Assembly: GCF_038397775.1 (NCBI RefSeq)
Contig: NZ_CP151650.1
Span: 5,270,001 to 5,334,000 of the forward strand
DNA length: 64,000 nt
Reading direction: 5' to 3'
From: Pseudomonas sp. RC10
Lineage (GTDB): Bacteria > Pseudomonadota > Gammaproteobacteria > Pseudomonadales > Pseudomonadaceae
A model generated the notes under the pieces. It made no database searches. It was given only the letters and a program-made list of their open reading frames with translations, and was not told the origin of the DNA. Positions within the stretch are counted from its first letter, which is position 1. Each line of letters begins with the position of its first letter. Below are positions 8,501-15,828 of this stretch, one piece after another. The position numbers and the translations under genes are program-made.

Positions 8501-9307
8501 CGTCATTCGCGCCACATGGGCGGGCGTGTAATCGGCCAGAAACGATGGCATCGCCTCCCAGCCCTGGGTATAGGACGCGATGAAGTCGGCATCAATATCG
8601 CCATTTTCGTACAGCAGGTGCAGCAGGCCGTTGAGCAACGCGAGGTCAGTCCCCGGCTTGATCTGCAAAAACAGGTCGGCTTTGTCCGCCGTGGCACTGC
8701 GACGGGGATCGACGACAATCAGCTTCGCCCCCGCCTTGACCCGATCCATCATGCGCAGGAACAGGATCGGGTGACAGTCGGCCATGTTCGCGCCGATCAC
8801 GAAAAACAGGTCGGCCTTATCGAAATCGTCGTAGGAACCGGGCGGGCCATCGGCGCCCAGCGACAGCTTGTACCCGCTGCCCGCACTGGCCATGCACAGC
8901 CGTGAGTTGGACTCGATGTTGTGGGTGCGCACGAAACCCTTGGCCAGTTTGTTGGCCAGGTATTGCGCTTCAAGGGACATTTGCCCGGAGACATAAAAGG
9001 CCAGCGCGTCCGGACCGTCGCGATCGAGGATCGTGCGCAGGCGCTGAGCGGTTTCGCGGATCGCCACGTCGATGGGTGTGCGCACGGGGTCTTGGCGGCG
9101 CTCGTGACGCAGGTAAGCTGACTCCATGCGTCCGGATTCGGCAATCGCCTGGCCGCAGGTGGTGCCCTTGGTGCACAGGCGACCGTGGTTGGTGGGGTGG
9201 TCTTTGTCGCCGCTGACCTTGATCACGCGGTTATCTTCGACCTGCATGACGATGCCGCAGCCGACGCCGCAATAAGGACACACACTTCGCACGCTGCTGC
9301 TCGCCAT
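5507..9307 (-). CDS. nasA: Assimilatory nitrate reductase fused to a CysJ-type flavoprotein reductase
   Basis: A 1266-residue protein. Residues 1-~730 form a molybdopterin oxidoreductase with an N-terminal [4Fe-4S] motif (Cys10, Cys13, Cys17, Cys45) and a C-terminal dinucleotide-binding segment (LNTGRVQHQWHT). From ~740 a flavodoxin domain (WASQTGNAETLAKGFG) starts. It is followed by an FAD domain (RLYSIASS ~1057, GVSSTFL) and an NADPH domain (GPGTGVAPFRAFLQER ~1124, YVCGDATHMAKDV), ending YVRDVY as in CysJ. It should reduce nitrate to nitrite in the cytoplasm with NADPH in one polypeptide, feeding the divergent nirBD. ATG 9307 follows a GGGAAA and the regulatory leader. The frame extends further upstream only through the leader and a REP. 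The symbol follows Klebsiella usage. Confidence 0.93.
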   Translation of the reverse strand: MASSSVRSVCPYCGVGCGIVMQVEDNRVIKVSGDKDHPTNHGRLCTKGTTCGQAIAESGRMESAYLRHERRQDPVRTPIDVAIRETAQRLRTILDRDGPDALAFYVSGQMSLEAQYLANKLAKGFVRTHNIESNSRLCMASAGSGYKLSLGADGPPGSYDDFDKADLFFVIGANMADCHPILFLRMMDRVKAGAKLIVVDPRRSATADKADLFLQIKPGTDLALLNGLLHLLYENGDIDADFIASYTQGWEAMPSFLADYTPAHVARMTGLAEADIRQAAAMIGLAPDWMSCWTMGLNQSTHGTWNTNALCNLHLATGAICQPGSGPFSLTGQPNAMGGREMGYMGPGLPGQRSVLVEQDRSFIEALWSIPQSSLGQTVGGGTIDMFEQMRDGAIKACWIICTNPVASVANRATVIEALQSAELVITQDAFLDTETNRYADILLPGALWAESEGVMINSERNLNLTQKAVDAPGEALPDWQIIAHVACEMGFADAFGYTSAEDVFEEIKQAWNPKTGYDIRGASYARLRQQPLQWPCAPDDPGTRNPNRYLNDGVSQTLKQDESGQRPAIVFATENGKAVFLPRPHMPPAELPNDTFPMVLNTGRVQHQWHTLTKTGKVATLNKLNPGPFVEIHPDDAAALGIADKDAVEIRSARGHAVLPAVITDRVRPGNCFAPFHWNDVYGEHLAINVVTSDAIDPISRQPEFKFCAVALKKVELIGHRFLDLPQTEDDAVDEAEGEPLLTLLWASQTGNAETLAKGFGSRLRSAGVPVQVSAMDSFSAKRLGEVSNIALISSTFGDGDSPDNGQGFWQALSAQQQRLESLRYAVLALGDPSYDRFCQHGRNLDQRLSELGATPLVNRVDCDGDFQASGEMWFKALQQALELELPAAEVQETISDQPTRTRPHYARLSINRRLNGQGASKDTRQFALTLGDSGMTYEAGDALGVWPRNCPALVDEMLDLTQLKGEQAVHVAKAGEVSLRHALTEHLEIARPTPEMLNFIAERSGSQELKVLLGESLRGELKSWLWGRQLADVLREYPIQCSAQALLEQLKPLQPRLYSIASSSKAHPDEVHLTVSAVRYGQRKGVSSTFLADRADASPVPIFLQPTQHFRPPRDGDVPMIMIGPGTGVAPFRAFLQERQARGDRGANWLFFGEQHAATDFYYRDELQGMQKDGLLTRLSLAFSRDQAEKIYVQHRIRQQGAELWRWLQEGAHLYVCGDATHMAKDVDHALRDVIVTQGGMSEERAVEHLRQMAEQKRYVRDVY

Positions 9308-9326
9308 CTGCACGTTTCCCGAGGCC

Positions 9327-9415
9327 AAAAAAAAGGCGCCCTGTCCTCCTCCGTCTTTAGAACGGGGAGTACACGGCGCCTTTGTCGTGAAGGACGGCAA
9401 TCTGCGTTGATTGCC
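9327..9415 (-). promoter_or_regulatory. ANTAR-type antitermination leader of the nitrate reductase gene
   Basis: Read on the minus strand, hairpin P1 (9396-9415) has a 7-bp stem GGCAATC/GATTGCC closing the hexaloop AACGCA. Hairpin P2 (9372-9389) closes the hexaloop AAAGGC. Both loops have A at position 1 and G at position 4, the ANTAR recognition rule. P2 overlaps the 5' arm of a terminator whose outer stem is GGCGCC/GGCGCC, followed by eight T (9327-9380). P2 and the terminator are mutually exclusive. This predicts NasT/NasR-type nitrate-responsive antitermination. The regulator gene is not in this window. Confidence 0.8.
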
Positions 9416-9429
9416 TTTGCAGGTGACAT

Positions 9430-9445
9430 TGCAAGGGACAGGCCA
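9430..9445 (-). promoter_or_regulatory. Sigma-54 promoter for the nitrate reductase gene
   Basis: On the minus strand TGGCCTGTCCCTTGCA fits the -24/-12 consensus with GG-N10-GC spacing. A start about 12 bases downstream falls near 9420, immediately before hairpin P1 of the leader, giving a ~113-nt leader. Confidence 0.75.
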
Positions 9446-9554
9446 GCGGGTTGAATATCGCCGGGAGGGGCGCAGGCGCTCGGCGATGGAGGCTTTGGGC
9501 GTGCTGCCGCGGGCACGGCGTGCTGCCACAGGTTGGGGCGATTGGGGCGAAATC

Positions 9555-9569
9555 GCACCGATTGCGTGC
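9555..9569. promoter_or_regulatory. NtrC-like enhancer site
   Basis: GCAC-N7-GTGC matches the arms and spacing of the NtrC dyad (consensus TGCACCAAAATGGTGCA), with the inner bases poorly conserved. It lies between the two divergent sigma-54 promoters and could serve both. Confidence 0.5.
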
Positions 9570-9582
9570 CGGTCGATCACCG

Positions 9583-9718
9583 TGTAGGAGCGTGGCTTGT
9601 CCCGCGATCGGCGACGCAGTCGACGTGAAAATTGGCGACTCTGTCCTGTCAGATACACCGTATTGGCCGGGTTTGCTGCCGCTGCGCGCCAGATCGCGGG
9701 ACAAGCCGCGCTCCTACA
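9583..9718. repeat. Long REP doublet inside the nas-nir intergenic region
   Basis: Arms beginning TGTAGGAGCG face each other (GTGGCTTGTCCCGCGATC and its near complement). The inner part carries GCTGCCGCTGCGCGCCAGATC, which recurs in the long doublets at 12958 and 31888. It sits between the NtrC-like site and the nirB promoter. Confidence 0.85.
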
Positions 9719-9739
9719 ACCGTCCCTGCGCCAGCGGTA

Positions 9740-9755
9740 TGGCACACCCATTGCT
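9740..9755 (+). promoter_or_regulatory. nirB: Sigma-54 promoter for nirBD
   Basis: TGGCACACCCATTGCT matches TGGCAC-N5-TTGC with canonical GG-N10-GC spacing. The predicted start near 9766 gives a leader of about 190 nt containing the ANTAR-type hairpins. Confidence 0.82.
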
Positions 9756-9799
9756 ACATCCCTTCCAAGTCCAGCCACACATGCGCGGCTGGCGGCTCT

Positions 9800-9919
9800 G
9801 GCGGGTCAACGACGATCTGCCGCCGGGCTCAGCACGTTGCCGGCGACACCGCTGTCGCGACAACCCATAAAGAACAGGCAAAGGCGCCTGGAACCGAGAG
9901 GTTCCGGGCGCCTTTTTTT
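9800..9919 (+). promoter_or_regulatory. nirB: ANTAR-type antitermination leader of nirBD
   Basis: P1 (9800-9821) is an 8-bp stem with two G-U pairs closing hexaloop AACGAC. P2 (9875-9890) is CAGGC/GCCTG closing hexaloop AAAGGC. Both loops obey the A1/G4 rule. The P2 loop and 3' arm overlap the first arm of the terminator (9883-9919: GGCGCC, inner GGAACC-GAGA-GGTTCC, GGCGCC, seven T). A GC-rich hairpin fills the linker between P1 and P2. The terminator ends 39 bp before ATG 9959. Confidence 0.82.
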
Positions 9920-9958
9920 GCGTTTGAAAAACCTGATTGGCTTAGGCCGGGAATCGAT

Positions 9959-12520
9959 ATGAACACTACTGTCGCCTCGCTTGATGATCTGCAAACCCTG
10001 ATCGTGGTCGGCAACGGGATGGTCGGTCATCACTGCGTCGAGCAACTGATCGCCGCCGGTGCCCTCTCGCGCTATCGCGTTCACGTCTTCGGCGAGGAAG
10101 GCCAGCGCGCCTACGACCGCGTGCACCTGTCCGAGTATTTCGGCGGTCGGGATGCCGAGTCGCTGGCACTGAGCGACGCCTCGTTATATGAACAGCTCGG
10201 GCTGACCCTGCATCTGGGCGTGCCGGTGCTGGAGATTGACCGGGTGCGCCGCGAGGTGATCACCGCCCAAGGTTGCTTCGGCTACGACAAGCTGGTGCTG
10301 GCGACCGGGTCTTACCCTTTCGTGCCGCCCATCGAAGGCGCCGAGGGTCATTCGCGTCTGGTCTATCGCACGCTGGACGACCTGGACACCATTCGCGCCG
10401 CTGCCTGTCAGGCGAAGCGCGGGGTGGTGGTGGGCGGCGGCTTGCTCGGCCTCGAGGCCGCGAACGCGCTGAAATCCTTGGGTCTGGAAGCCCACGTCGT
10501 CGAATTCGCCCCGCGCCTGATGCCGGTGCAACTGGACGACTTCGGCGGCGCGGCCTTGAAAGCCCGCATCGAAGCTCTGGGCGTGGGTGTGCATCTTTCC
10601 CGCGCCACGCAGTCGATCAGCAAGGGTGAGCAGTACCGTTATCGGATGAATTTCGCAGGCGACGAATTTCTCGAAACCGACTTGATCGTATTTTCCGCAG
10701 GCATTCGTCCGCAAGACGCCCTCGCCCGCCACTGCGCGCTGGAACTCGGTCCACGGGGTGGCATCGCCATCGACGAACATTGCCGCACCAGCGATGCCGA
10801 CATATTCGCCATCGGAGAATGCGCGGCCTGGAACGGCAGCGTGTTCGGCCTGGTCGCGCCGGGGTATCAGATGGCGCGCAATGTCGCCGCGCAATTGTGC
10901 GATCTGGACGCCGAGCCATTCTTCGGTGCCGACATGTCCACCAAGCTCAAGCTGCTGGGCGTAGACGTCGGTTCGATTGGTGACGCCCATGGCGCGCTGA
11001 CCGGCGCACGCAGCTACCGCTTCATCGACGAAGCCACGGCCAGTTATCGTCGTCTGGTGGTTTCCGCCGATGGCAAACAGGTGCTCGGCGCCGTGCTGGT
11101 GGGCGACAACAGCTATTACGACACCCTGCTGCAATACGCGCAGAACGGCATCAAGCTGCCTGCCGACCCGTCGAGCCTGATCATGCCGCAAAGCGCAGGC
11201 GTGCCGACGCTGGGCGCCGACGCATTGCCCGCCACCGCGACCATCTGCTCCTGCCACAACGTCAGCAAGGCCGCGATCTGTTCGGCCATCGACGGCGGCT
11301 GCACCGACCTCGCCGGACTCAAAGCCTGCACCAAGGCGGCGACCGGGTGCGGCGGGTGTGCGGCGCTGCTGAAAAGTGTCTTCGAACACGAACTGACGGC
11401 CCGTGGCGTGGCCGTGGACAAGAGCCTGTGCGAACACTTCGCCTACACCCGGCAGGAGCTGTACGCCTTCGCACGGGTGGAAAACATCGAGACGTTCGAG
11501 CACATGCTAGCTCTCCACGGCAAAGGCCATCTTGGTTGCGACATCTGCAAGCCAGCGGTCGGCTCGATCCTTGCGTCTTGCTGGAACAAGCCGATCATGG
11601 ACCCATCCCTGGTGCCGTTGCAGGACACCAACGACACGTTCATGGCCAACATGCAGAAGAACGGCACCTATTCGGTGGTCCCGCGCATCCCGGCGGGAGA
11701 AATCACCCCGGACGGTCTGCTGGCGATTGGTGCGGTGGCAAAGAAATACGACCTGTACACCAAAATCACCGGCGGCCAGCGCATCGACCTGTTTGGCGCG
11801 CAGCTGCATGAATTGCCGGACATCTGGGCCGAGCTGATCGCCGCCGGGTTCGAGACCGGGCATGCGTACGGCAAGTCGGCGCGCACCGTGAAGTCCTGCG
11901 TGGGCAGTACATGGTGTCGGTATGGCGTGCAGGACAGCGTGAGCATGGCGTTGCGCATCGAGGACCGTTACAAGGGCCTGCGCTCGCCGCACAAACTGAA
12001 GTTTGCCGTATCGGGTTGCACCCGCGAATGCGCCGAAGCCCAGAGCAAGGACATCGGCGTGATCGCCACCGAGAACGGCTGGAACCTGTACGTGTGTGGC
12101 AACGGCGGCATGCGCCCGCGTCACGCCGAGCTGTTCGCCACGGACCTGGATGACGAGACGCTGATTCGCTACATCGACCGGGTGTTGATGTTCTACATCC
12201 GCACTGCCGACAAGCTGCAACGCACGTCGGTCTGGCGCGAATCGCTTGAAGGCGGGCTGGATTACCTGAAAGCCGTGGTCATCGACGACAGCCTGGGGTT
12301 GGCCGTCGAGTTGGAGGAACAAATGCAGCTGGTGGTCGATCGTTATGAATGCGAATGGGCGAATGCGCTGAAGAGCCCGGAAAAGCTCAAGCGCTTTCGC
12401 ACTTTCGTCAACGACAAGAGCGCCGATCCGGATATCCATTTCGTCAAGGAACGCAGCCAGCGTCGCCCGGCCCGCAGCCACGAACTCAACCTTATCCCTG
12501 TCGAGGAGATCGCACGATGA
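9959..12520 (+). CDS. nirB: Assimilatory nitrite reductase [NAD(P)H], large subunit
   Basis: An 853-residue protein. The N-terminal ~300 residues form an FAD/NAD(P)H reductase (IVVGNGMVGHHCVEQL, VLATGSYPFVPPIEG, GGGLLGLEAANAL). Around residue 429 a BFD-like [2Fe-2S] domain shows ICSCHNVSKAAI and ATGCGGC. The C-terminal half is the siroheme/[4Fe-4S] catalytic domain, with Cys647, Cys653, Cys687 and Cys691 in C-x5-C and C-x3-C pairs (CVGSTWC, CTREC). It reduces nitrite to ammonia in the cytoplasm. ATG 9959 lies just after the leader terminator. The longer open frame upstream is the leader and a REP. It overlaps nirD by four bases. Confidence 0.95.
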   Translation: MNTTVASLDDLQTLIVVGNGMVGHHCVEQLIAAGALSRYRVHVFGEEGQRAYDRVHLSEYFGGRDAESLALSDASLYEQLGLTLHLGVPVLEIDRVRREVITAQGCFGYDKLVLATGSYPFVPPIEGAEGHSRLVYRTLDDLDTIRAAACQAKRGVVVGGGLLGLEAANALKSLGLEAHVVEFAPRLMPVQLDDFGGAALKARIEALGVGVHLSRATQSISKGEQYRYRMNFAGDEFLETDLIVFSAGIRPQDALARHCALELGPRGGIAIDEHCRTSDADIFAIGECAAWNGSVFGLVAPGYQMARNVAAQLCDLDAEPFFGADMSTKLKLLGVDVGSIGDAHGALTGARSYRFIDEATASYRRLVVSADGKQVLGAVLVGDNSYYDTLLQYAQNGIKLPADPSSLIMPQSAGVPTLGADALPATATICSCHNVSKAAICSAIDGGCTDLAGLKACTKAATGCGGCAALLKSVFEHELTARGVAVDKSLCEHFAYTRQELYAFARVENIETFEHMLALHGKGHLGCDICKPAVGSILASCWNKPIMDPSLVPLQDTNDTFMANMQKNGTYSVVPRIPAGEITPDGLLAIGAVAKKYDLYTKITGGQRIDLFGAQLHELPDIWAELIAAGFETGHAYGKSARTVKSCVGSTWCRYGVQDSVSMALRIEDRYKGLRSPHKLKFAVSGCTRECAEAQSKDIGVIATENGWNLYVCGNGGMRPRHAELFATDLDDETLIRYIDRVLMFYIRTADKLQRTSVWRESLEGGLDYLKAVVIDDSLGLAVELEEQMQLVVDRYECEWANALKSPEKLKRFRTFVNDKSADPDIHFVKERSQRRPARSHELNLIPVEEIAR

Positions 12521-12894
12521 ACCAGGTCCACGCGTCGATGAAAGACCTTTCGCACACCCAGGCCTGGCGCGCCGTCTGCGCTCGTCAGGATCTGGTGCTC
12601 AATTCCGGCGTCGTGGCGCTGATGGGCAACGTGCAAGTGGCGCTGCTGTACGTCGCCTCCATCAGCGGCACCCCGCAGTTGTTCGCCGTGGACAACCGCG
12701 ACCCGGTGTCGGGCGTGAACGTGATCGGACGCGGATTGATCGGCAGCCTGGCCGGGGATCTGGTGATCGCCTCACCTTTATATAAGCAGCATTATCGGTT
12801 GGACGACGGCACATGCCTGGAAGACCCGGCGCTGAAGTTGCGGACGTGGCCGGTCAGATTGTCGGGGGATGTGGTGGAAGTGGATGTGGGGTAA
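12517..12894 (+). CDS. nirD: Nitrite reductase small subunit
   Basis: A 125-residue Rieske-like small subunit typical of NirD: AWRAVCARQDLVLNSGVVALMGNVQVALLYV, FAVDNRDPVSGVNVIGRGLIGSL, and ASPLYKQHYRLDDGTCLED. The classical Rieske Cys/His ligands are missing, as is normal for NirD. The start codon overlaps the nirB stop (ATGA), so it is translationally coupled and co-regulated by the leader. It forms the assimilatory nitrite reductase with NirB. No cobA-like gene follows. A REP doublet comes next. Confidence 0.95.
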   Translation: MNQVHASMKDLSHTQAWRAVCARQDLVLNSGVVALMGNVQVALLYVASISGTPQLFAVDNRDPVSGVNVIGRGLIGSLAGDLVIASPLYKQHYRLDDGTCLEDPALKLRTWPVRLSGDVVEVDVG

Positions 12895-12957
12895 CGCAGC
12901 CTTTAGCCAGAATCAAACGCGAGCGTGTGCGCACATCGATCTGCTTCTGCCGAAGGC

Positions 12958-13087
12958 GTAGGAGCAAGCTTGCTCGCGATCTGCTGCGAAGCAGTAGCAA
13001 AATCGGACAACTTGGTTGTGTCAGACATACCGCGTCCAACGGTTTTGCTGCCGCTACGCGCCAGATCGTAGGCAAGCCAACTCCTAC
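12958..13087. repeat. Long REP doublet after nirD
   Basis: Arms beginning GTAGGAGCAAGCTTGCTCG face a degenerate partner ending AAGCCAACTCCTAC. The interior shares GCTGCCGCTACGCGCCAGATC with the doublets at 9583 and 31888. Confidence 0.8.
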
Positions 13088-13186
13088 GAATCGAGGGCAG
13101 CACAGGTCGAGCATCGGCGTCTGGCGAGAGCCCGCTCTTCGGCCAGAATCAAGAACAGACCGAAGGGATTACCAAATCTCAGGCAC

Positions 13187-13211
13187 AAAAAAAGCGACCC
13201 TAAGGTCGCTT
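13187..13211 (-). terminator. Terminator of the tRNA operon
   Basis: The stem AAGCGACC/GGTCGCTT with loop CTAA is followed on the minus strand by seven T. It is 43 bp past the tRNA-Asp 3' end. Confidence 0.9.
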
Positions 13212-13219
13212 TCTCTGTC

Positions 13220-13247
13220 GTTACGAGGAGTTCAAGGGCCTCGTAAC
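13220..13247 (-). other. Hairpin between tRNA-Asp and its terminator
   Basis: An 8-bp stem, GTTACGAG with CTCGTAAC, encloses a 12-nt loop in the 3' trailer of tRNA-Asp. There is no T run, so it is more likely a trailer structure than a terminator. Confidence 0.45.
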
Positions 13248-13253
13248 TCAATA

Positions 13254-13330
13254 TGGCGCAGCGGACGGGACTCGAACCCGCGACCCCCGGCGTGACAGGC
13301 CGGTATTCTAACCGACTGAACTACCGCTGC
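13254..13330 (-). tRNA. tRNA-Asp (GUC)
   Basis: A 77-nt cloverleaf. The acceptor GCAGCGG pairs with CCGCTGC, the discriminator is G, and CCA is encoded. The D arm has TAGTTCAGTCGG, the anticodon loop reads CTGTCAC with anticodon GTC, and the T arm has GGTTCGAGTCC. It lies 20 bp downstream of tRNA-Val in the same direction. Confidence 0.97.
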
Positions 13331-13350
13331 GCGTAACACCTTTCAACGAG

Positions 13351-13426
13351 TGGTGGGTGATGACGGGATCGAACCGCCGACCCTCTGCTTGTAAGGCAGA
13401 TGCTCTCCCGGCTGAGCTAATCACCC
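13351..13426 (-). tRNA. tRNA-Val (UAC)
   Basis: A 76-nt cloverleaf. The acceptor GGGTGAT pairs with ATCACCC, the discriminator is A, and CCA is encoded. The D arm has TAGCTCAGCCGG, the anticodon loop CTTACAA gives TAC, and the T arm has GGTTCGATCCC. It is first gene of a Val-Asp tRNA unit. Confidence 0.97.
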
Positions 13427-13586
13427 TTGTCTCTCGGTGTGGCGCGCATTCTACGGAGCGATCAAACCTCTGGCAAGCACTTTTTCAAATAATTTTTATA
13501 ATCCAACCAAAGGGTTACATCAGGGTTGGCCGCAGGGTCGCAGCAGCGAATAATGCCCCCCTTTGTATAAAGGAGAGCTGTCCCCC

Positions 13587-14507
13587 ATGTGGTTCAAAAA
13601 CCTGCTTGTCTATCGCCTGACCCAAGACCTGCCGTTTGACGCCGAGGCGCTGGAAACCGCATTGGCGACCAAGCCTGCACGCGCTTGTGCCAGCCAGGAG
13701 TTGACCACTTACGGTTTCATCGCCCCGTTCGGCAAGGGTGAAGACGCGCCATTGGTGCACGTCAGCGGCGATTTCCTGCTGATTTCCGCGCGCAAGGAAG
13801 AACGCATTCTCCCTGGCAGCGTGGTCAACGACGCGCTGAAAGAGAAAGTCGAAGAAATCGAGACCGAGCAAATGCGCAAGGTCTATAAAAAAGAGCGTGA
13901 TCAGCTCAAGGACGAAATCATCCAGGCCTTCCTGCCGCGCGCCTTCATCCGCCGCTCGGCCACCTTCGCCGCCATCGCGCCGAAGCAAGGCGTGATCCTG
14001 GTCAACGCCTCCAGCCCGAAACGCGCCGAAGACCTGCTCTCTACCCTGCGTGAAGTGGTCGGTTCGCTGCCGGTGCGCCCGGTGACCGTGAAGACCGCGC
14101 CGACCGCCGTCATGACCGATTGGGTGAAGACCGGCCAGACCGCCGACAACTTCTTCGTCCTCGACGAATGCGAACTGCGCGACACCCACGAAGACGGCGG
14201 CATCGTGAAGTGCAAGCGTCAGGACCTGACCAGCGACGAAATCCAGCTGCACTTGAGCACTGGCAAGGTCGTCACCCAGCTGTCTCTTGCCTGGCAGGAC
14301 AAACTGTCCTTCGTACTGGATGACAAACTGGGCATCAAGCGTCTGAAGTTCGAACAGCTTCTGCAAGATGAAGCGGAACAGGACGGCGGCGACGACGCCC
14401 TAGGCCAACTGGACGCCAGCTTCACCTTGATGATGCTGACCTTCGGCGAGTTCCTCCCGGAGCTGTTCGAGGCGTTGGGTGGTGAAGAGATTCCGCAAGG
14501 TATCTGA
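13587..14507 (+). CDS. rdgC: Nucleoid-associated recombination regulator RdgC
   Basis: A 306-residue protein matching RdgC along its length. It starts [18 protein letters not shown] and contains [44 protein letters not shown], and the C-terminal [22 protein letters not shown]. RdgC is a ring-shaped dimer that coats double-stranded DNA and restrains RecA-dependent exchange. AGGAGA lies ten bases before ATG 13587. An ATG eight codons earlier has no ribosome site. It is monocistronic, with a strong hairpin 30 bp after the stop. Confidence 0.95.
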   Translation: MWFKNLLVYRLTQDLPFDAEALETALATKPARACASQELTTYGFIAPFGKGEDAPLVHVSGDFLLISARKEERILPGSVVNDALKEKVEEIETEQMRKVYKKERDQLKDEIIQAFLPRAFIRRSATFAAIAPKQGVILVNASSPKRAEDLLSTLREVVGSLPVRPVTVKTAPTAVMTDWVKTGQTADNFFVLDECELRDTHEDGGIVKCKRQDLTSDEIQLHLSTGKVVTQLSLAWQDKLSFVLDDKLGIKRLKFEQLLQDEAEQDGGDDALGQLDASFTLMMLTFGEFLPELFEALGGEEIPQGI

Positions 14508-14536
14508 CGGCCCGACGCGGTATAAAGCATCACCTG

Positions 14537-14563
14537 CTGCGCCGTCGCTCATCGACGGCGCAG
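14537..14563 (+). terminator. Strong hairpin after rdgC
   Basis: An 11-bp perfect stem, CTGCGCCGTCG with CGACGGCGCAG, closes loop CTCAT. No U run follows. It may stabilise the 3' end or act as a weak terminator between rdgC and the transporter gene. Confidence 0.5.
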
Positions 14564-14606
14564 TGCTGATCAACACTTATAAATAGAGAAACCTAAGGAG
14601 CAAGCC

Positions 14607-15569
14607 ATGCGTGCCCTGGCTGCGTTGAGTCGTTTTGTCGGTAATACCTTCGCGTACTGGGTGCTGCTGTTCGCCGTGTTGGCGTTCCTGTTCCCGGGCT
14701 GGTTCATTGGGCTGAAAACCCTGATCGTCCCGCTGCTGGGGCTGGTCATGTTCGGCATGGGCCTGACCCTCAAGCTTGAAGACTTCTCCGAAGTCGTGCG
14801 CCATCCGTGGCGTGTGGCGTTGGGCGTGGTTGCGCATTTCGTGATCATGCCGGGTGTGGCGTGGTTGCTGTGTCAGGTGTTCCACCTGCCAGCGGAAATT
14901 GCCGTCGGCGTGATTCTGGTCGGTTGCTGCCCAAGCGGCACGTCGTCCAACGTCATGACCTGGCTGGCCAAGGGCGACCTGGCGCTGTCGGTGGCCATCG
15001 CCGCCGTCACCACCCTCCTCGCCCCGCTGTTGACGCCGGCGCTGATCTGGCTGCTGGCGTCCGCATGGCTGCCAGTGTCTTTCATGGATATGTTCTGGTC
15101 GATCCTGCAATTCGTGATGCTGCCGATCGTGCTCGGCGTCGTTGCGCAAAAGCTCCTGGGCGAGAAGGTGCAATACGCCGTCGACGTGCTGCCGCTGATT
15201 TCGGTGGTGAGCATCGTGATGATCGTCTGCGCGGTGGTGGCGGCCAGTCAGGCGAAGATCGCCGAGTCGGGCCTGCTGATCATGGCCGTGGTGATCCTGC
15301 ACAACACCTTCGGTTTCGGCCTGGGCTATTTCACCGGCAAGCTGTTCAAACTGCCGCTGCCCCAGCGCAAATCCCTGTCGCTGGAAGTCGGCATGCAGAA
15401 CTCCGGCCTCGGCGCCGCCCTGGCCGCCGCGCACTTCTCGCCACTGGCGGCGGTGCCGAGCGCGCTGTTCAGCGTGTGGCACAACATCTCCGGCGCGCTG
15501 CTCTCGACGTACTTCCGGAAGATGGAACCGGATGCGGTGGTGACGGAAGACAAGCCGGTGGTGGGCTGA
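14607..15569 (+). CDS. BASS-family (bile acid:sodium symporter-like) transporter
   Basis: A 320-residue integral membrane protein with about ten hydrophobic segments. BASS-type hallmarks are GLVMFGMGLTLKLEDF near the N-terminus, GCCPSGTSSNVMTWLAKGDLALSVAIAAVTTLLAP in the middle, and the GMQNSGLGAALA crossover near residue 265. The family couples sodium to uptake of organic anions. The substrate is not predictable from sequence. TAAGGAG precedes ATG 14607 by seven bases. It is probably monocistronic, since a tandem repeat and a REP follow directly. Confidence 0.88.
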   Translation: MRALAALSRFVGNTFAYWVLLFAVLAFLFPGWFIGLKTLIVPLLGLVMFGMGLTLKLEDFSEVVRHPWRVALGVVAHFVIMPGVAWLLCQVFHLPAEIAVGVILVGCCPSGTSSNVMTWLAKGDLALSVAIAAVTTLLAPLLTPALIWLLASAWLPVSFMDMFWSILQFVMLPIVLGVVAQKLLGEKVQYAVDVLPLISVVSIVMIVCAVVAASQAKIAESGLLIMAVVILHNTFGFGLGYFTGKLFKLPLPQRKSLSLEVGMQNSGLGAALAAAHFSPLAAVPSALFSVWHNISGALLSTYFRKMEPDAVVTEDKPVVG

Positions 15570-15574
15570 TCGGC

Positions 15575-15697
15575 CATGTGTCAGAGCGGGCGGCTTGTCT
15601 GACACACCACCGATCAGCAATGTGTCAGAGAAGGCATCTGGTCTGACACACCACCGATCAGCAATGTGTCAGAGAAGGCATCTGGTCTGACACACCC
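15575..15697. repeat. 44-bp tandem repeat, about three copies
   Basis: Three head-to-tail units, the first diverged, start near 15576, 15619 and 15663. Each carries an inverted pair TGTGTCAGA / TCTGACACA, so each can fold into a hairpin. Similar TGTCTGACACACCGC text occurs in the spacer of the REP doublet at 17820. Confidence 0.8.
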
Positions 15698-15706
15698 CAA
15701 TCACCC

Positions 15707-15792
15707 TGTGGGAGCGAATTCATTCGCGAAGGTATTTCAGGCGGCACATTCCTATCGGCTGAACCCTTTTCGCGAATGAATTCGCTCCTACA
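15707..15792. repeat. REP doublet, GAGCGAATTC family
   Basis: Arms TGTGGGAGCGAATTCATTCG and its complement (final form CTCCTACA) flank a ~40-bp spacer. It sits between the convergent BASS transporter and MFS/acyltransferase genes. Confidence 0.9.
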
Positions 15793-15828
15793 GGAAACCG
15801 CACTCCGCATCAGAACCTCAGCGCCTGA

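Noticed and set aside
9632..9958. Long upstream extension of nirB
   Set aside because: The extra 109 codons run through a REP, the sigma-54 promoter and the leader terminator. ATG 9959 has the conserved NirB start.
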